Assembly (NCBI GenBank): GCA_009869945.1
Contig: WIXG01000027.1
Span: 1 to 64,000, forward strand
Origin: Mesaphorura yosii
Taxonomy: Eukaryota; Arthropoda; Collembola; Poduromorpha; Tullbergiidae
Direction of reading: 5' to 3'
DNA: 64,000 nt
Shown here: in pieces, positions 9,652-22,200 of the stretch
Layout of the letters: every line of letters starts with the position of its first letter
How positions within the stretch are numbered: the stretch's first letter is position 1
Program-made: the position numbers and the translations under genes
The notes under the pieces: generated by a model
What the model was told of the DNA's origin: nothing
The model's database searches: none
Seen by the model: only the letters and a program-made list of their open reading frames with translations

Positions 9652-11031
9652 TCAGCGAACTGGCAAGTAAGCCTTCTCATCCTTCTCTAACTGCTCATCG
9701 CGTTGCAGGCGAAATATTTCGCTGACAGTCGCGACCTTCAAGTATCACAAAAGCCGGCATTTTAGTCGCTGTTACTGCTATGGCGTTGTTGTTCATGCTC
9801 TAATTTCAAACGCGGTTGTTGAATCAAATTACCTTCGGCTCCACCGGAATGAGACTTTGTGCCTTAAAGATGGCTTGTGAAGTTTCCTGCATTGCGATGA
9901 CAGAGGCCCTGACGTTGTGGTTTGCCCAAATCACCAAAGACACTCCCAAATCCTCCAACTGCTTGCCTGGTGTCTTGTAGTACTTGGTTGGGACAACCAC
10001 AACGGGCCCCTGCGTAGTTGTAACATACGCTTTTGTTAATTTGAACTACCGATTGAGGTCCGAGTACCTTCACCTGTTGTTCTTACCTGATTTTTCCAGA
10101 CTTTCATAAATGCTTCGATGTCAGAAGGATCAGATTTCTTGCTGTGCATCAGAATCGCGTCAGCTCCGGCGTTTCTGTAGGCCTCAGCCCTCTTGAGTGC
10201 CTCGTCAAGACCCCATCCTGCAATTAAAGCTTCCACTCGAGCCACCACACAGAAGTCTGGGTCGGTTTGGCTGTCTTTGCATGCCTGAAATATTACGTGT
10301 TTGTAACAGTCACACATGTTGTTTGTGGTTGCTGAGGCTGCAATAGTATTTTAGACGAACCTTTATTTTGAGAGAAAATTCTTCAATATTTGCTAGTTCC
10401 TGCTTTCGACCGTCAAGCAGCGAGTTTGTTTTGGGAAAAACCTTATCTTCAAGGCAGCAACCTAATAAAGCAAGGTCGTTTATAAAAATTCGTTTAATCT
10501 TAAACGAGATCAGTCACAGCAGGGGCTCTAGAAGTTTACGAACCTGCCACCCCAATTTTTTCCAGCTTGCGCACAAGCATTCTTGCATTATTAAAGTTTC
10601 CGTATCCCGTATCGGCATCAAGCAGAATTGGAATCGTGGTAGCGTCGGCCATGTACTCAACAACGTCCGTCACCTGCGTCCAGGACGCTTCGTTGCAGTC
10701 ACGAAGAGCCATTTGAGCAGAAATTGCAAGGCCACTTCCCCAAACTCCATGAAATCCTGTTTACACGCACAAGGAAGTGAATTGATGATGCACAAAACTA
10801 AGATTGGGAATAATGAGTACCTGCTTCCTCAACAATTCTCGCGCTGAGTCCCGAATGTGCTTCCATGATGTACTCGATTTTTGGAGAGTTCAGCATATGC
10901 TTCAGTTGTGTGGTTTTCTTGACGGTGGACGCGTTCCGTGTCAAAAGTGACATTCCACCACCGTAGAGGCCAAGGCGAGACTTAATTCCCATGCAGGGAC
11001 GCAAGTTGGTCAAAAGAATAGAAGCCGACAT
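9652..11031 (-). CDS. Phosphoenolpyruvate mutase (phosphonate biosynthesis)
   Basis: Converts phosphoenolpyruvate to phosphonopyruvate, the first step in making carbon-phosphorus compounds such as 2-aminoethylphosphonate. Exons 11031-10821, 10756-10544, 10461-10361, 10284-10087, 10009-9833 and 9735-9652 give 327 residues. Residues 1-33 are rich in Arg and Ser with no acidic residue ([20 protein letters not shown]), a mitochondrial leader. The core begins [12 protein letters not shown]. Motifs: [22 protein letters not shown] (Asp117, Asp119, metal site), [11 protein letters not shown] with Asn154, the gating residue that separates true mutases from hydrolases and lyases of the superfamily, [34 protein letters not shown] and PTKYYKTP. 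It closely follows the known mussel (Mytilus) enzyme from end to end. The last intron has a weak pyrimidine tract (acceptor at 9736). No partner decarboxylase or transaminase gene is in the window. Confidence 0.92.
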
Positions 11032-11744
11032 TTTAAATATTGAACAAACGGTTCCTGGTTACGAGCGTAGTTTGCTACTTTGTTGGTAATTGCAGTGCAC
11101 TTAAATGGATGAAGATTGATACCAGGGCGGCTGAGAAGCAAATACCAAGAGCATGCCAGAATTTACAGAGTTGAGCCGTGGCATCCCCGGCCTTTCTAGT
11201 TCGACTTGGTGGAAAAAATGCTGACGCTATAAACAATTACTCATTACGATTTTGTGATGCACATGGAATTGATCGAGCTCAACACAGGAAAGAGTGTACG
11301 CGGCATGCTGTGTCAGATTTCCCAGGCTTGCTTCCTAGCATAAGAGCCATATTTTACCAGCACTTTTATGGCAGTTATATTCTTCTTATCACTTTTGCTT
11401 TTGCTTACGAATTAATCCAAATATCGCATTATCTCACTAAACGGACGACAGCGTAAGCCGTCAGCTTTGTGAGGAATCGGAAAATCATAGCATGCTAGCC
11501 AATAAAAGTTCGAGGTTACGTAATTGTGACGAAGTTGGGATGTCTGCCCTCGTAAATGCAGTCGTGCTCATAGTTTCGTAAGCACGATTCATGTTTCATT
11601 TTAGATATCATGACTGAATGATTAAACCCGGTCTTGTTACCTTTTATCACTAATTCGTCAACAAACAGTATTATTAGTATTGACATTGAATCAAGAAAAG
11701 ACAACAGCTCCATAAATATCATCAGGATATAAAATAAGAATCGT
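11032..11744. other. Intergenic region
   Basis: Promoter side of the phosphoenolpyruvate mutase gene and 3' flank of the beta-glucuronidase gene, both on the minus strand. No gene seen. Confidence 0.6.
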
Positions 11745-14361
11745 TTATTCAGTCAGAAAAGAGTATGGCCTCAAGTCAGTTGGCAAAGGATGATTTCCAG
11801 TCTCATTTGCGAGCATCCAGTATCGATATCTTACGGCGTGAGCAATTTCTTTCGGCTGCCGATCACGTGTGAAAACTCCTTTCATACAGCCCCATGGACG
11901 GAAATGTTCTAGAAATGAATGACAACGAGAATGAGAAATTAAGACAATTGAGTCATGAAGTTGAGAATAATGGACCTTGTGGAGTCGCAAAGTCAGCAAA
12001 ATTCCAAATCATTTCTCCAATAAAGTACGGCTTTGTCTTACGCAACTTATCAAACGCGTTAAAATGAGCAATGTGAAAATCGACTTGATAGTCTTCCGTC
12101 CACACAAAAGAAGGACTCTGAAATGTTTAACGTTCTTCGTTGATTGGTCTATTGGCACTTCTCTGCAGGACAATCATTTAGTAGTAATCTACCATATGCA
12201 TGCCAGCAATTGTTCCAGCGCCGTACTCCGTGACAAGTACCAGCTTTCCATAAATTGTATTCCACTCTTGGACTTCTTCGTGAATCTGAAACGGAATAAC
12301 TTCTGTACGTCCGGTGTCAGAGTACCAAGCGAAATAGCGATTGATTGAAATGATATCTAGACTCGGTGCCTAGACGGTCAAATAAATGGTAAGTAGTAGC
12401 GCGTCTTGTGACATGGCATTTGATACAATGAAAGTAGACACACGTACAGAATTATTGTAGAAACCCTGATTCAATACAATTGTGATTGGTCTTTGCTGCG
12501 GGTCCAGTGACCTTGTTTTGTCAATCAGCTTTCTGTGCACAAGAAACACCAAGCATTCTCATTTATGTTAGAGTCTGGGGTTTGTCGCAAGAGTATTTAT
12601 CTCACGCGTCTTACTGAAAGAACTCTTTGGATCCTTTCTGAAGTGATTCAGGTTCATTTCCAATGGACCACACGATGACACTTGCACGATTCTTGTCCCG
12701 CTGGACAAATTCATTCATGACGGCCAGATGATTGGAAAGAAGCGTCTCGCCAAATCCACTGAAATTGGAAATCCGAATAGCAAAAAGTGTGTTGCCATTT
12801 GCGGAAAATTTTGATCTAGAACGTACCTCAGTCCAATCGCAGGAGACTCATCAATCACAACAATACCCAGTCGATCAGTCAGGTCGAGAATTTCTTCAGC
12901 GTACGGGTAGTGTGAAGTCCGATATGAATTTGCTCCGATCCATTTCAGGAGATTGTGATCTTTTACAAGCATTACGGGGTCCACGCCACGACCTCGAATC
13001 TACAGGAAAAAGATACAATACAAATGATATTATCCAGATTCGGATCGGAAACTCGAGGTTTAGTCGAACATGAAAACTTACACTATAGTCTTCATGTCTG
13101 CCAAACCCTCTGAAATAAAATGGTCGTCCGTTAATCGAGAAGGACGAGTTTGTCGCGTGAATTGTTCGAATTCCAAACGGAAGTCTGTACACGTCTTCTT
13201 CGGCTGACACAGCGTCATTCACCAAGTGCACTTCGAGAGTGTACAGGTAACCAGGCTCCTCATCAACCGGCCCTGACAAGTACGGCCACCAAAGTCGAAC
13301 GGCTGGAACATTGATGACACCAGAACACGTTCTGCCATAGGCTACCTTGTTTCCTTCTTTGTCAACGACGGCAACCAAGCAGGTAATGACGCCCGCGTCA
13401 ATTGCGTTCTCTTCAATCTGCGATACATATTCGATTGAGTAGTTGACAATCCCCAGAAGCTGTGAATTGTTTGTGAATCCGGTGCTGATCGTGATGTCAT
13501 CGATATAGAAGGGCGGCGTCGTGTAGAGGTAGACGGGACGATGAATTCCCGCATAATGAAAGTAGTCAAAGTTGTATGATTGAGCGACGTAGTACTTTGG
13601 GTATCTTTTATGATCAGTGGGTTGGTGCAAAGTCCCTTGTGGTATCGTTGTAGATGTCAACGTATTGTTAATTGCCACAACAAGGAGATTAAGATCTCCG
13701 TAGCTAATCTGCCTAGTGACATCTGATTGGAAAGGTAAATGTCCTCCGGTGTGGTTCATGACGTGCTCACCATTCAACCACTACAATACAGTACATAGTC
13801 GGATACACATGCAAAGACTCTTATTTTAAAGATAGTAACGATAATATGAAAATGAAAGCACAAGACCCGAAAGCTCACCACGATAGCAAAATAATTCGCG
13901 GATCCAAATCTGAGGAATACTTTACGCTCATCCGAAATCCATCGACGAGGAGCCCAAAATGTTGTCTCATACCAAACCCAGCCGATATGGTCCCGCACTT
14001 CTTTCTGTTGCGTGATGTCGTTGAAACTGCTTGGCACTGGCATCAACAGCACATCTCCAGTCTAGTCAAGTGTCGCATTGGGTTACCAGATATTCTCAAT
14101 ACCAGAATAGCCTACTCGCATGGAAATTCCACCTACCTCAATCAGTGGCTGCTCGTACCACCTTTCCTTGAACCCCAGCTCAGGGTCATGCTTGTGGTTT
14201 CGGCCATCCAAGCGAAATGACCATACTCCATTCAATGACTTGACTTCCCGACTTTCAGATTCTCGGGGATACAACACCCCGGCGGATCTCGCTTGTCGAG
14301 CACAGAAAAATAAAAGTAATATTGCTGATAGGGGCAAGACTTTAATAAATGCTTTGTACAT
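11745..14361 (-). CDS. Beta-glucuronidase (GH2), secreted or lysosomal
   Basis: Removes terminal beta-D-glucuronic acid from glycosaminoglycans and conjugates. Nine exons (14361-14137, 14061-13879, 13780-13082, 12999-12827, 12758-12615, 12532-12448, 12369-12193, 12117-11976, 11908-11745) encode 663 residues, close to the human length. Signal peptide: [20 protein letters not shown]. The GH2 sugar-binding domain follows ([28 protein letters not shown]), then the Ig-like domain (to [11 protein letters not shown]) and the TIM barrel ([16 protein letters not shown]). Acid/base Glu462 sits in [10 protein letters not shown], nucleophile Glu551 in [11 protein letters not shown], and IWNFADF near the end completes the family signature. 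Several NNT/NNS glycosylation sites are visible. The intron after exon 8 starts with gtccat, a weak donor, but the phase fits. All catalytic residues are intact. Confidence 0.93.
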
Positions 14362-15451
14362 AATGTGGATATTCTCTTAATGCAAAATGCAAACGCTTAG
14401 AACTTAAAATTCTTTTCGCTCGCAAATTCCGAACCCTACAATTTACAAAAGTCAGCTTATTCAATCTCTATCTGGACTTTAGCCACGATCTAAACAGAAC
14501 AAAATGTTCATTGATTGATGAAGCACCACCACCTCCAGTTTGGTATCGTATCAAATGACAACAAAACAAACGTTACACATTGAGTGTTATATATTTACAT
14601 TAAGCTTTATCTCATCTGGGATGACTCATGTCTCATAACGCGTGAACTGTGATTAAGGTTTTCTGCCCTTTCGTTGCACTGCATTGGAGTCGATAGTCAA
14701 TGAGCTTATTTTGCATAGTATGTCATGCACATTTGTCTGTGCATAAATTCTGCTAACTTCAGGTCGTGATTTAATGTAAGGTAGTATAAGTATAATTGTG
14801 TCTAACGATTTCCTGGTCTGGGTCAGCGTTGTTTTTGTAGCGAAATTTGCGAAATGCGAAAATCAATGGAGCATCTTACCCCAGACTCTCGGCTCAGACG
14901 TAAAATTTGTTTATGTCCCTGTCTCCGCTGCGAGGACTTGCCCTTGAAAGACTTGAACAAAGGAATCGATGCTAATCGATGAGAAACCAACAGATAACCA
15001 GCATTGCCAAACAGGACGGGAATTTGAGTTTTGTTCTGGGAACGCAGTCAAAGAGTACATAAAAGTGCTTCACGCGCACTCACGCTTTGACGGCACCGGC
15101 GTAATCGCATGGTTGTGTTTTGGTGCCACTACTGTCATTAGTGGGAAAGATAGATCTAAGTTCCATGAAGCACATCATGTAGTTCACGGCTGCCGGTCAG
15201 CCGTGAATTTCCATTGAACTTGATTAATTGTTAGCTTGGTGCTGGAAATTGAGAAGAGCTCCGATTAAAATTCAAATCGCAATGGGCTTTGTGGTTTGAT
15301 TAATTTCATGATCATTGGTAAGTAAACATAAACTTTTGAGGTTTATTCAGGATTTGTGGATATCATTTACTATTGTCCCTGCCTTGAGATATTTCTGCTG
15401 AGTTGAGAGTATCGGTTGTTAACACAATTGTCAACTTGCTTCTGATTTGCA
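14362..15451. other. Intergenic region
   Basis: Promoter side of the beta-glucuronidase gene. A perfect 10-bp inverted repeat lies at 15183-15207. Missing 5' exons of the receptor remnant could lie at its downstream end; an ATG with a splice-like donor near 15309 and an acceptor near 15350 do not give an open frame. Confidence 0.5.
15183..15207. repeat. Perfect 10-bp inverted repeat
   Basis: TTCACGGCTG, a 5-base loop CCGGT, then CAGCCGTGAA. GC-rich relative to its surroundings. It could form a stable hairpin in RNA or cruciform DNA. Function unknown. Confidence 0.6.
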
Positions 15452-16055
15452 GAATAACATATTTTCGCCTGTTTGGAATTTCCTATCTGGGAATTGTCAT
15501 TTTGTCGAATCGAACCTGGGGAAAAGAACTTCTATGGGGGTCCTGTGACTTCTTGTTGGAAGATAGGTAATGTTGGTTCTGAACCTATGCTTACCTAACT
15601 TAGTAAAGAATTAACTTACATACTTTCTTCATTTCTCAGCTACATTCCTTCGATCGGGTGACTGGAAGTATATTTTCTGACACGTCTAAGTTCTGAGGAT
15701 CATCGCAACATTGCATTCGCATTCTTTGCTGCTGTGAGATATCAGAATTTGAAGAATAAAATTATTGAAAGCGTAAGTTTGCTTCCCGATGTAAACAAAG
15801 TAGATAAATGACTTGCGATTTTTCACTTCATTTAGGGTTGTGTTCATCTCTAGATCCTTACATCATCTGAGAAATCTGTCCTGAATAATCATAATTACTG
15901 AAGCCAAATGAATGATTGATAATTTCGAATTCTGATGTCTTATTTAAAGTGTGCAAAATTCATCAGTTTCTTGCTAGGAGTTCGAGTATTTCATATTCAC
16001 AGTCTAGCTCCTTATGGCGCACTTCTGTTAGTTTGCTTGGTTTGCCGTGTGAGGT
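15452..16055 (+). pseudogene. Broken receptor-like membrane protein gene
   Basis: Three exon-like blocks remain. 15452-15567 reads ITYFRLFGISYLGIVILSNR then a charged stretch to a GT donor. 15641-15775 reads LSSEDHRNIAFAFFAAVRYQ and continues LKNKIIES before gtaagt, but has an in-frame TGA at 15658-15660. The third block, about 15950-16055, reads CAKFISFLLGVRVFHIHSLA followed by a hydrophobic helix (PYGALLLVCLVCRV) and a GT donor. The order of a charged AVRYQNLKNK segment followed by a membrane helix parallels the last exon of the intact receptor at 7076 (VRFRYAQNITAQ, then SILMGVVALLAFGAI). No convincing start or C-terminal exon was found. I take it as a decayed chemoreceptor-like paralogue; the family call is an inference. 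Confidence 0.4.
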
Positions 16056-19000
16056 AACAATCAGACCGTGCAACTTGTGCCATTGTGCTTGGTGTGACTA
16101 TTTGGTGATAAGCGTGTGCTGTTTTCTGTTTGCAAAAAAATCCGGACTGCAGGGCTTCGGAAATAAAGTTCATTAACAATCAATTACTGCTGATACATTA
16201 CTACTATTTTGAGCTGCTGTGCTTTCATATGGATGATCAATCTTTAGTGGAGAGGGTAGCCGAATGGTGATGCACTACACCGTAGTAATCTTTCAAGTTA
16301 AAATACGATACTTATTTGCACTAATTGAGCAGATTCATTCTGTTTTTGTTATTCCTACAGAGGTAGTGGTTTTATTATCTAAATGGGACTATTACTGACT
16401 TACTCACACGAGCTTACAGGAGGTTGGTCCATATCAGCATTCATACCTGTTTCCTCATTCCTTCTTAATATCTTAATCGTTGTCATTTGTTCTCTCTGGC
16501 TTTGATTTCAGTTTATGCTACTGAATGCTTTCGAGTCTCAGGTATTTAAAGAATCTAGTCGCTGGAAATCTGTTGTTTCCTTCAGTTCGGGGTAGTTGGA
16601 GGATTTTTTTCGAGGTCGAATGGATATCGTGCTAAAATATGGTGGCACGAAGTTTTAGGCCTGAATATTTGTGGTAGAAGATGTAATCAAATTGTCATGT
16701 CATATAGGCTTAAACTGATGTTGATTGTTCCTTCGATTTAATAAATGATGGATTACGCTTGATTTCTGACAGCAGACCACATTTAATAATTTGCGTCAAT
16801 GTTCCAAATGGGCGACTTGCAGTTACGCAGCATAAACATGATTTTTATTACAATAAATAATTAGATGAATAACATCAAACAATAATTTACAATATAAAAA
16901 ATATCGTGCTTTACAATAAATTGCATTGACCTTTTCACACTTAAGCGCATAACTTATTCTTTGTAGTTTCTCAAAAATGACACTGCAAGAAGTAGTAGGT
17001 AGCATTTAGCACACAGGATGTGTGAGTAATATATTACAAAACGGTTTGTCGAATAGGAAAGCTACGAAATCAGTTTCATTAACTCGGGGCGATAACTCAA
17101 GTCGGGCAAAACGAAGTGTCTTATTCTCTCCTGCGCACGCAACGAGAAATTAATAAAACAAGCGTGTGTGTAAACTCGACAGTCAAATGATAAATACTAA
17201 TTAGCGTGTGCAATAAATCAGGCTCATTAAATTAAAACACGGGCACGGCGTGTTTGAGTCCGGGATGGTGCAGGTATTGAAGGTACATGATTCACCTCAT
17301 TGCAGTTCGTTTAAAATAAAATACTTATCATACTCTTACGCAAAATGGCATGGCTTTCGTATAAAATCCAGCGTCAAGCTAACGCGACTCGCCGAAGAAC
17401 GAGAATAAGAACACATTCCTGAATAACATGTTTGAGTTCCAATTCTATTCGAGTGCAAGTCAAAGCTCTTGCGTCTCTAATAACATCTTCCAAAGTTATT
17501 GCTATACGGTTTTCTGGTTTGTGATTGGAGAAACCTTTGTAACGGAAGAGAATCGGAATTAATTCTCTCTCGCAGCAGGATATCTTGGAAACTACTAGCG
17601 CCTACCGTAACTATAGGAAGGAAGGAGTAAGTTCAAGTGGCGCATCTTAAACACACGTGGATACAGCTAAAGTCTACTTGAAAACAATGAGATCAAAGTT
17701 TCGAAAATGATTTTCTTGTACATTTTCTTATAAAATAAAACTAAAGGCTACCTAAATAATAATGTGTGTTCGTAATCTGAGTTGATGAATAAAGGCGCAT
17801 GACGAGAAAATCTTAGGGTTTTATACTCAAACGCATTGCAACATAATACAAGTTGCTGACCGCAGCTTCAGGGGAATTGCACTCTGATTAAGTTCCACTA
17901 CGATGCATGTTGGATCATTAGAAAGCTTCATGGTTAAGAGTCAGTTTTGGCAATTTTGAAGTTGAGTTAAGCACATTTTCAATTTTCAAGACAGACGTGA
18001 CCAAAAAAACAAATTTTTTAAAATACTCTCAGCTCTGAGCACATGAATATGAACTCTTGTAATCTGTACTAACACGCACAAAATGCGCACTTACACCACG
18101 TAATGAGCAACTCGTCATTGTAAAATTGTGCATCAAGCTTTGTCGCGCCGGGGAAGAGAAGTATGATCATTCTAGATCCAGCTAGAATATCAGTTAGGTA
18201 CAGTAATCATCTTAACGACTGTAGAAAAATCCTAACGCAACTACCTTTTCAAAGTGACTAGAATATTTTATGGTATGGGAATGGAACTCGGTCATTCTTA
18301 TTTGTCCATTCAACTCTGCCCACAGTGCACTGTCAGCATGGAATGGGTCAGCTATTTCGCCAAGCCTAAAGGTAAGCATTTAGAGGCTACGTTCAGTGAA
18401 CATTCAGTCTCATTCAACGGTTTCTGCAAACCGACCTTTCGCCACAAGTGTAAAAAATAGTACATGGCTAGAAGACACTACAGTCGCCAGAACACTAGAT
18501 AGCACTTCAATTTGTGTAATAAATTATTACTCTAGCTTGGCAAACTTACTCGCAATTCCAGTCAGCGAAAATTTTACTCAAAGCTAGCGTAAGGTCACCA
18601 GCGCCACTCCTGCTAACAAAACCTCAGCGTTTCCAAGTACCCTCAGACTATCCTGCGTGTAGAAGCGAGATGAACGAAGGACAGACACTGAATGTCAGTC
18701 TGACACGCTTACGTTATAATTAAAGCACATTAAGAAAACACAAACGAGTTGCAGCATGTCATGGAAAGTTTACGCAACTGTTTTAAGTTCGCTTGTGAAA
18801 TGAAAGGAATCTGGAATTATAAATTAATATCAGTTGGTGGTATAATTCAATTAAGTAGCTAATTAGACGATGTGAACTAAATGATAATGGCTGGTAATAA
18901 TAATACAGGATCCCACTCAGGACTTCAGTTCAAACATTTTATCCTTGGATTATAATACAAGCTTTCTAGTAGCTGCAATGAACACACAGAAAGTATAAAC

Positions 19001-19229
19001 GTTGTCGGTCCCTTTCAGTGTACACTATCATTGTATCATTTGCCTTCGGAATAAGGTGCATTGTTGCTATTCAGGACATTAATCATCTCTCTGGCCTCCT
19101 GCTCATATTCACGTTAGACTCGCAGATGAAAATTCATTCTTAGTAGACTTTCCTTGTTTGTATTGCTGATTATGATGAGAAGTTTGCCACTTGATTGTAC
19201 GTCGATTAGAACCTAATTTGTAACCCATT
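16056..19229. other. Long intergenic region without a recognisable gene
   Basis: AT-rich, with short chance frames only. A 40-codon hydrophobic frame at 16383-16505 might be a further remnant of the receptor gene upstream. Otherwise nothing supportable was seen on either strand. Confidence 0.5.
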
Positions 19230-22200
19230 TCATAACTTGACTTTGGGAGTAATTTCTTCGACCCTTCCACCCCAATTCAGTTTGTAGGAGCCCTGTCGCC
19301 ATTGTATTTGAGGAAATAGGAGCGCGGTACCGTAAATAAACGGAGCTGAGACTTCTCGAACAAACCATCCAAGTACGAATTCAGATTTAGAAAATGGAAG
19401 GTTGCCGTTCTGCGAGAAAGAAAATCAATCTCATTGATTGCCACTGACGTCGTAAAGTTGGGCTTATTGAATTTTGCAAATTGGATTTGCTACTTACCTG
19501 AACTGACCGCAGCAGCATATAGTCGATGATCCCCCAGATGAGCAAATGAATGAGAAAGACTACGATCGGGTCCCACCGAAAGAGAATTCGAGAACTGAAG
19601 GCGGCACAAATGCCGAGCAACATGCACTCAGTTAATGGTTCAAATATCATTAGGATTGGAACCATCGCGAAACGCAGTTTGGCCCACCTGCAAATAAAAG
19701 CACCCAAAATTCAATCCATCATCTGATTGGTCATGTAATAACATTTAACCGGATTAGATTAATTCACTGGTTGGTACGCATTACGGATTAATGCGCCCAA
19801 TTTACCTTGACACACGGGCATGAAATCCAGGTATATCACAGAACCCAGAATTCTGCCAGGCCGGCTGACTAGATATGGAAATTTTCCAACCTCGATCGGT
19901 GATAGACTTTGCGAAGAAGTAGTCTTCAGCAAGATAACAGCCAAATGTTTTGATTCCACCAACCTATTCGAACAAAGAAAGGGAAATAATTGAAATAATT
20001 TTAAATTTAATTATTGCATGCCGGAGGGACATTTGTTCGTCTGACTTTATTTACAAACTAGCTTTACTTTTCCACTCCGTGGAAAAAGCCAGAGGAAGAA
20101 AGAGGGTGGGCATTATTTCTGTCACGGACAGAGTGACCATTCGCTCTTAGTAAGAAGGATAAGTGGAACGCTTGTAACTGATTGATGACGTCAAATCATG
20201 AGTCTATCATGAAACAAAAGAAGTTGAGATTGGGTCATTTAACGCAGGTATTTAATCTATTGTACGATACTCTGTGCTTAGTCCTGTCAGCCTGGCACTA
20301 GGTTCAAGAGGGAGATCGAGAAATACAGTAAGAAGTACAGAAACCCTCATCGCTCATCAACCACATTAAGTGATCTTTGAATGTTTGCACTACGACTGCA
20401 CCGCTTTGGACTTCGTACTGTAAAGTATAAACATGAAGTGACTTACATCATCCAATAGCTTCTTCCTCATTAACGCAGACATTCCAGTTGGGCAATTGAT
20501 ACGAAAACAATCCGCAGCCAAGTAAATGCGTGCGTGCGATGTTCCGAAGTAGATCTGTGAAGAGGTCATAAATTTCAATTCAATTCGGCAAGGAGCTATT
20601 TAAATTCCTTTGAACCATTCACGCTCTGTCGTATGTGAACTCTTCTGTGGTCATAAAGCCGCTCACATAAATTGGGAGACTCAGCCACCAAAATAAGGTG
20701 CAGCTGCTCATGTCTATAAGACCTAAATATTTTAGTGTCATTTAAAATGCGGAAATGATCTGGGCGGTAGTTGTGTACGAGGTTTGCTAATTCCATCGCA
20801 TATGCGACTACATTGCTGTGCTGAGCCCGTAAGAATTTAATGACTCAATTTGAATTCAGCACGTGTTGTCCATCAGATTCTTTCATGTCCGCAATAAATT
20901 GTCTGGTAATGCGGCCTTGCGTTGAAAGACGCATTTCGTATTCCACCGAATAGCAACACACAACAAACAACAGCATGAACTCAATAACCTATACCACCGA
21001 CAAGAAGGTGAAGGAAGCACCGTCGGCTGTCTCCTAACTAAATTCTTAATGATCCCTACTTTCTTGCAATAGCAGCATGCGAGCTGTCTGTCTCGAAAAA
21101 AGGCAATTTGCTCCAGAGTAAATGGAGTAAACTTTGTTTCTTTCTTTCCATTGCCAATTTATGGAAAATGATTGAGTGGGTTCAGCCATGCCAGAGGAAA
21201 TGCAAATACAAAAGTTCCCCTTTCTGGAGTCATGTTGTGAGTGCATTGTTCTTCTTTATGGATTATGCTGATTAGAATAATATGCTGAAGTTTGCTGGAT
21301 GTTACAACCTTCGAATCAGCTGTCCGGAAATTAAAACGTTTACTTGCGTGTCTTGCGAAGTTGAACTACGCCGTGCGTCCAAGGAGTACGGCACTGCCTT
21401 GTTGGCTGGAAAAATGTTGGGTCTTATGCAAATGGAAAATGATTCCATTTTTCCAGGAAACATGATACATTAAATTGATGGACGTTGCACGGAAGTTGGA
21501 GTTGGCTCTACTGACCTCGCTTAGACTAAACTGGATACGTTAACTTTTCATGAGATGGTGGCAGGTCGATACTCACTGTTTGCATTTGCACAGGCGGTGT
21601 GAGGCGAGGCCCGCAATTAATTTTAATGACATATTAAACTACTCGAACGAACAACATTTTGTTGGCACCGCTCTTCATTTCATCGTACTGCGGCTTTCTC
21701 GAGTAAGCAACTTGACGGCAGAGGCGTACGTAAATTAGGCGGGCAAGTAGCATGGTCCCGTTATGGTGTGGGTTTGATTACCTTTTCAACGCTGGCTGGG
21801 AATCCAGGTCTATCACAAGTGAAAGGCATTTGGTGCACAAGACCTACATTATCCTTCATATGATAAACCATGTCCATTAGCGTATCTTCTTTCACTACGT
21901 AATAAAAAATTCAGAATAGTGTCATATAATTATTTTATTCCGCTCCAGTGAGTCCGGCAGCGCAGAGAGAAGAATGAACGAGACAAAGTCCCATTATCTC
22001 TCCGCGCAGCGACAAATTGCTAAGGTAGTAAGTTAGGACGTACTTCGAATACCACTGTCGGAGATGAGAAATAGGTCGTATTTGGCTGCAGAGTACGCTG
22101 GCTGCATATTATTAATTTTTGGATTTATACCAACATTCTCGCCACCTGGAATAACATAAACAAACTTCCTCGTCATCCTCGCGTTCAAGCTGCAATCGTG

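Noticed and set aside
1874-16055. TGA where Trp is expected in two separate genes, suggesting recoding of TGA
   Set aside because: Neighbouring intact genes use TGG for Trp and TGA as a stop (for example the mutase and ceramide glucosyltransferase). Independent decay or base errors explain it.
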